A DNA stretch of 64,000 bases from an uncultured Pelagibacteraceae bacterium (GTDB lineage: Bacteria > Pseudomonadota > Alphaproteobacteria > Pelagibacterales > Pelagibacteraceae). The stretch is taken from contig CACJBX010000002.1 in assembly GCA_902591755.1 (NCBI GenBank), positions 98,562-162,561 of the forward strand, in the 5' to 3' direction. The first letter of the stretch is position 1, and the number at the start of each line of letters is the position of its first letter. The position numbers were made by a program, and so were the translations under genes. Under the pieces are notes generated by a model, which worked only from the letters and a program-made list of their open reading frames with translations, did not search any database and had not been told where the DNA came from. Shown piece by piece: positions 60,959 through 64,000 of the stretch.

Positions 60959-61828
60959 TTAGATAAAGTTTATCATAAATAATAATAAAATAGCCGTTAA
61001 ACAAAATATGCTTGTAATATCCTTTAATGCATAAATAATTGGATCTCCATCGATTTTACCCTTAATGCTTAAAAATATTATCCTGATAAACCAAAAACTT
61101 AAGGTCAAAAACATTCCCAAAAGAGATAAAGGTTTTGAATATAAATCTATAATTTCTTGAGAATTAATGTAAAAACTTATTATTATTAATGAAAAAAATC
61201 CAAAAATAATTGCAATTAGTTTAACAATTTGTAAATCTTTTAGATAATAACCACGACCTTCAATTTTAGATATACTTTTGTATTTCAAATTTACTAATTC
61301 TGATAAACGTTTGACAGATGCTAATGATACAAAGAAAAATATAGAAAAAGCTAAAAGCCAAAGTGACATTTTTAGTTCAGTAGCAAAACTTCCTCCAATT
61401 ATTCGAAGAGTATAAAGAATTCCGAGTACAAATATATCTAAGATTATTATTTTTTTTAATTTAAATGAATAGAATAAAGATAACAACCAATAAAATAAAA
61501 TTAAAAATAAAAAAAGATTACTTATAAAAAAACTTAATAGAAATCCTAACAAAGTTAAAATTAAAAATATTATTAAACCATTTTTTGTTGATAAAGCGCC
61601 CGACGCAAAAGGACGAAATTTATTATATGGATGGGATCTATCAACTTTGAGATCTAACAAATCATTAACAATGTAACCACTTGAAGCAATTAAGCAAAAA
61701 GCAAAAAAGGCTAAAAAACTAATATATGTATTTTGTATTGTGATTTGATGTGAAGCTATCATGGGAATAAAAACTAAAAGGTTTTTAACCCATTGATGAA
61801 TACGTATAGCTTTGAAATAATTAAACAA
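60959..61828 (-). CDS. UbiA-family prenyltransferase, DPPR synthase-like
   Basis: A 289-residue membrane protein with about eight or nine helices of the UbiA superfamily. The first Mg2+-diphosphate motif is GYIVNDLLDLKVDRSHPYNK (about residues 51-70) and continues FRPFASGAL. The NDxxDxxxDxxHPxKxxRP pattern is that of decaprenyl-phosphate phosphoribosyltransferase (Rv3806c), not of UbiA or heme O synthase. It would attach phosphoribose from PRPP to polyprenyl phosphate. It lies 99 bp upstream of the DprE1-like gene on the same strand. No DPPR phosphatase gene is in the window. Confidence 0.8.
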   Translation of the reverse strand: MFNYFKAIRIHQWVKNLLVFIPMIASHQITIQNTYISFLAFFAFCLIASSGYIVNDLLDLKVDRSHPYNKFRPFASGALSTKNGLIIFLILTLLGFLLSFFISNLFLFLILFYWLLSLFYSFKLKKIIILDIFVLGILYTLRIIGGSFATELKMSLWLLAFSIFFFVSLASVKRLSELVNLKYKSISKIEGRGYYLKDLQIVKLIAIIFGFFSLIIISFYINSQEIIDLYSKPLSLLGMFLTLSFWFIRIIFLSIKGKIDGDPIIYALKDITSIFCLTAILLLFMINFI

Positions 61829-61866
61829 AATATTATCTTGTTAATGTAATTTTAAATTCATACAAG

Positions 61867-61952
61867 TGGTGCCCTCGGCCAGACTCGAACTGGCACTCCC
61901 AAAAGGGCAAGGATTTTAAGTCCTTTGTGTCTACCAATTTCACCACGAGGGC
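61867..61952 (-). tRNA. trnL: tRNA-Leu (anticodon TAA)
   Basis: An 86-nt class II tRNA with encoded CCA. The acceptor GCCCTCG pairs with CGAGGGC, the anticodon loop is CTTAAAA, a long variable arm follows, and the T arm has AGTTCGAGTCT. It lies inside the surface-gene region, between the FkbM and UbiA-family genes. tRNA genes often mark integration points, but I found no attachment-site duplication of its 3' end here. Confidence 0.95.
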
Positions 61953-62095
61953 ATTAATGAATTTCATAAGTATTTATGCTAATATTTATAATTGAACAAG
62001 TCTAATAAGTAAAATTTTTTTATTTTATCTCTCTCTATGCTTTAGTCTTGCTTTTGTTACCCCATAATTTCCTATACATATATGTAAAGTTATAA

Positions 62096-62926
62096 TCATT
62101 TTTCAAACTTACAATAAATATCAAAAATATTTTTTTTAATTACAGCTGACTTAGTCTTATCTATAACATCAATATAACCTTTATTTTCAAAAATGACTGA
62201 ACCATAATTATCTAACATGGTCCAATTAGAATAACCAATTTCGTTCAATTTTTCGATCAATCTTAAATAATTTTTTTTACCCAACTCATCAAGTGGCATG
62301 TATTCAAAAAAAACATCTGGTTTATTAATTTTTAATTCATTAATTGCTGAAAATAAAATATTATAATCAAATCCATCAACATCTACTTTTATTAACTTAA
62401 TATTCTTTATTTTATATTCCATTATTATGTCATCAAGTTTTTTACTTTTAATTCCTAAATCTGACTCAATTAACGATTTTGTGCCAGTTGTAGTTTCTGA
62501 TAAATTTCCTTTTAATTGATCTCCGACAAGAGACTTAATCAGAACGATTTTATTTTGTATATTTGTATCAAGGGATCTTTTATTCTTTTGGAGATATTCA
62601 AAGAAAAGATTGTCAGCTTCGATACAATAATAATAAGGCTTTGTATTAATATTTAATAATCTAAAAAGAGTGTCTCCAACATTTGCACCAATATCTATTA
62701 TAACATCATTTTCTTTAATTTTGCTAATAACCGTTGGTAGAAATCTATCATATTTTGGATAAACAGACTCATAGAATGATAGTAAATGCCCAGGAGGTAA
62801 AATAATTTTTTTATCATCAATATAGATTATCTGATCAATTTTTAAAAAAATTCTTAGCTGTCTTTTAAAATTATATTTTAAATAAAATAAGGATTTACTT
62901 AATTTTTTAAAGAAGGCTATAATCAT
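62096..62926 (-). CDS. FkbM-family methyltransferase
   Basis: A 276-residue SAM-dependent methyltransferase of the FkbM type. The SAM-binding motif is DVIIDIGANVGDTLFRLL (about residues 74-91). CIEADNLFFEYLQ and the late IKVDVDGFDYNIL with FFEYMP are family hallmarks. Such enzymes usually O-methylate sugars in surface polysaccharides. Codon and residue use is very AT-rich, like the neighbouring sulfatase-like gene. It follows that gene by 26 bp. Confidence 0.82.
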   Translation of the reverse strand: MIIAFFKKLSKSLFYLKYNFKRQLRIFLKIDQIIYIDDKKIILPPGHLLSFYESVYPKYDRFLPTVISKIKENDVIIDIGANVGDTLFRLLNINTKPYYYCIEADNLFFEYLQKNKRSLDTNIQNKIVLIKSLVGDQLKGNLSETTTGTKSLIESDLGIKSKKLDDIIMEYKIKNIKLIKVDVDGFDYNILFSAINELKINKPDVFFEYMPLDELGKKNYLRLIEKLNEIGYSNWTMLDNYGSVIFENKGYIDVIDKTKSAVIKKNIFDIYCKFEK

Positions 62927-62952
62927 AATTGAGCAAGATGAATAAGTAAATT

Positions 62953-63999
62953 TTATTTTAAATAACTTTTTTTTACTAGTAAATTAGGTTTTTGATTTGT
63001 TGCACAGCTTAATAATAATCTGACAGTATTTACCATATCTAATTTACCATCTAAATCTAAATTTTTACATTGAGTATTATTTATTTTAAGTAATGTAAAA
63101 GTTTTTAACATATCCTCTTGAACTTCGACATCATTTTTTCCAAATCCTCCGCCATGATCACCTTGTACTACTAAGATTGCATTTGGATCTTTTTTATTTA
63201 TAAATTCAACCAATTTTATTACTTTTTTAAGTACGCATTTATAAGCATTCCTGTAGCCTTCTGGATATAGTCCAAAATTTTTTTGTGGTTCTTGATATGA
63301 ACAATCACTTTTATAAATATAAGGTTCATGCGGTGACAAATGATGTATTAAAAAAAAATAAGATTTATCATCAAAATTAAAATTTTTCATTTTTGCAAGA
63401 AATTTATCAATTGTATTATTTTCTTCATATTCTTTATAATTAATTTTTTTTTTTTTAAAAAAATTTAATCTATATATAATTTGTTCAACAGGTGTATTCT
63501 TTAGAAAAGCAGATAAAATGTATCTATTAATTTTGAATCTATCTAAAAAAATTTTTATTCTATTTTTCTCATTATAACTCAAACAAAAATCTAAATTATA
63601 TTGAACACATGTCCCTCGTATGGGCACGCCTTCCCAAAAAAAATCTATATTTAAAAATTTTAGAATTTTAAATAGCTGATGATTGTTAACTAAATGAGGT
63701 TTCATGGTTTCTGGAAACATTTGTGATCTACCAAAATCAGCATCTTGATTTGTGTGTGTATATTCTAAGTTTAAAAAAGATGTGAAACTCCACAGTGTTG
63801 AGATATATGCAGATTTTGTATCATAATAGTTTAGATTATTATTTTTAATAAATTTTTTAAATGAAATGTTTTTTTCATTAAATTTTTTCTCGAAGTTACT
63901 TAATGATGTCATTCCATCTACTACTACATAATAAATGTTTCTTTTTTCTTTAATCTGAGAAATTTCATCTTGTGAAAAAAAAGATTGTACCTGAAATAA
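62953..63999 (-). CDS. Sulfatase-like (alkaline phosphatase superfamily) protein, N-terminus outside the window
   Basis: The frame has a Met at 63912, but it stays open upstream to the right window edge and reads NIYYVVVDGMTSLSNFEK, where the first metal-binding Asp of sulfatase-type enzymes is expected. The Met is therefore internal and the gene is truncated by the window. Other landmarks are STLWSFTSFLNLEY (a place where a Ser or Thr nucleophile would sit instead of the sulfatase Cys), HLSPHEPYIY and VQGDHGGGFG. Its role on a surface glycan (sulfate, phosphate or phosphoethanolamine chemistry) cannot be decided. Confidence 0.65.
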   Translation of the reverse strand, partial: LFQVQSFFSQDEISQIKEKRNIYYVVVDGMTSLSNFEKKFNEKNISFKKFIKNNNLNYYDTKSAYISTLWSFTSFLNLEYTHTNQDADFGRSQMFPETMKPHLVNNHQLFKILKFLNIDFFWEGVPIRGTCVQYNLDFCLSYNEKNRIKIFLDRFKINRYILSAFLKNTPVEQIIYRLNFFKKKKINYKEYEENNTIDKFLAKMKNFNFDDKSYFFLIHHLSPHEPYIYKSDCSYQEPQKNFGLYPEGYRNAYKCVLKKVIKLVEFINKKDPNAILVVQGDHGGGFGKNDVEVQEDMLKTFTLLKINNTQCKNLDLDGKLDMVNTVRLLLSCATNQKPNLLVKKSYLK

Positions 64000-64000
64000 A

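Noticed and set aside
61867..61952. tRNA-Leu as an integration site for a mobile element
   Set aside because: No integrase gene and no duplicated tRNA 3' end were seen within the window.

Overview
The window is a gene-dense, AT-rich stretch of what is most likely a SAR11-clade marine alphaproteobacterium (Pelagibacterales). Spacers are very short and stop/start overlaps (TAATG, ATGA) are common. Many proteins are rich in Lys, Asn and Ile. A sarcosine oxidase operon, the alphaproteobacterial order pyrB-pyrC-plsY-topA, and one long ribosomal/RNA polymerase superoperon fit that assignment. It rests on recognised gene content and style, not on a database search.

Layout. (1) 1-6342: the end of soxB, then soxD-soxA-soxG (sarcosine to glycine plus a folate-bound one-carbon unit), followed by a periplasmic binding protein and an ABC permease with no ATPase beside them. 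(2) 6344-12482, minus strand: a MATE exporter, tRNA hydroxylase trhO, an O-methyltransferase and gatCAB. (3) 12564-18940, plus strand: ruvX, pyrB, a dihydroorotase-like protein without the usual zinc histidines, plsY, topA and a RidA protein. (4) 18944-24840: galU/ugd (UDP-glucuronate), panC, mgtE, lipB and an RluA-family pseudouridine synthase. (5) 24848-53398, minus strand: about 28.5 kb of co-directional information-processing genes, in transcription order tRNA-Tyr, tRNA-Gly, tuf, tRNA-Trp, secE, nusG, rplKAJL, rpoBC, rpsL, rpsG, fusA, the S10 and spc clusters, secY, adk, rpsM, rpsK, rpoA, rplQ. rpmD (L30) and rpmJ (L36) are absent from their usual places. Consensus-like promoters precede rpsL and rpsM, and the rpsL leader can form competing hairpins. 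(6) 53533-55905: rlmB, tRNA-Thr, nadK and a glycosyltransferase, which mark the passage from core to accessory DNA. (7) 55906-64000: a cell-surface region.

The surface region holds the most interesting content. On the minus strand lie a UbiA-type DPPR synthase-like prenyltransferase, a DprE1-like FAD oxidase and a DprE2-like reductase. Together these match the core of the mycobacterial route to polyprenyl-phosphoryl-D-arabinofuranose. Converging on them from the plus strand is an operon encoding a GT87-like membrane glycosyltransferase (a candidate user of such a lipid-linked sugar), a 42-residue protein with a twin-arginine signal, and a GMC oxidoreductase without its own signal. The three plus-strand genes are coupled by ATGA and TAATG junctions. 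My reading is that the region makes and transfers D-arabinofuranose, or a related epimerised pentose, to a surface glycan, with an exported GMC enzyme carried by a miniature Tat partner. Beyond tRNA-Leu follow an FkbM methyltransferase and a truncated sulfatase-like protein that runs off the window.

No stretch longer than 300 bases lacks a gene. I saw no CRISPR array, insertion sequence or phage gene.
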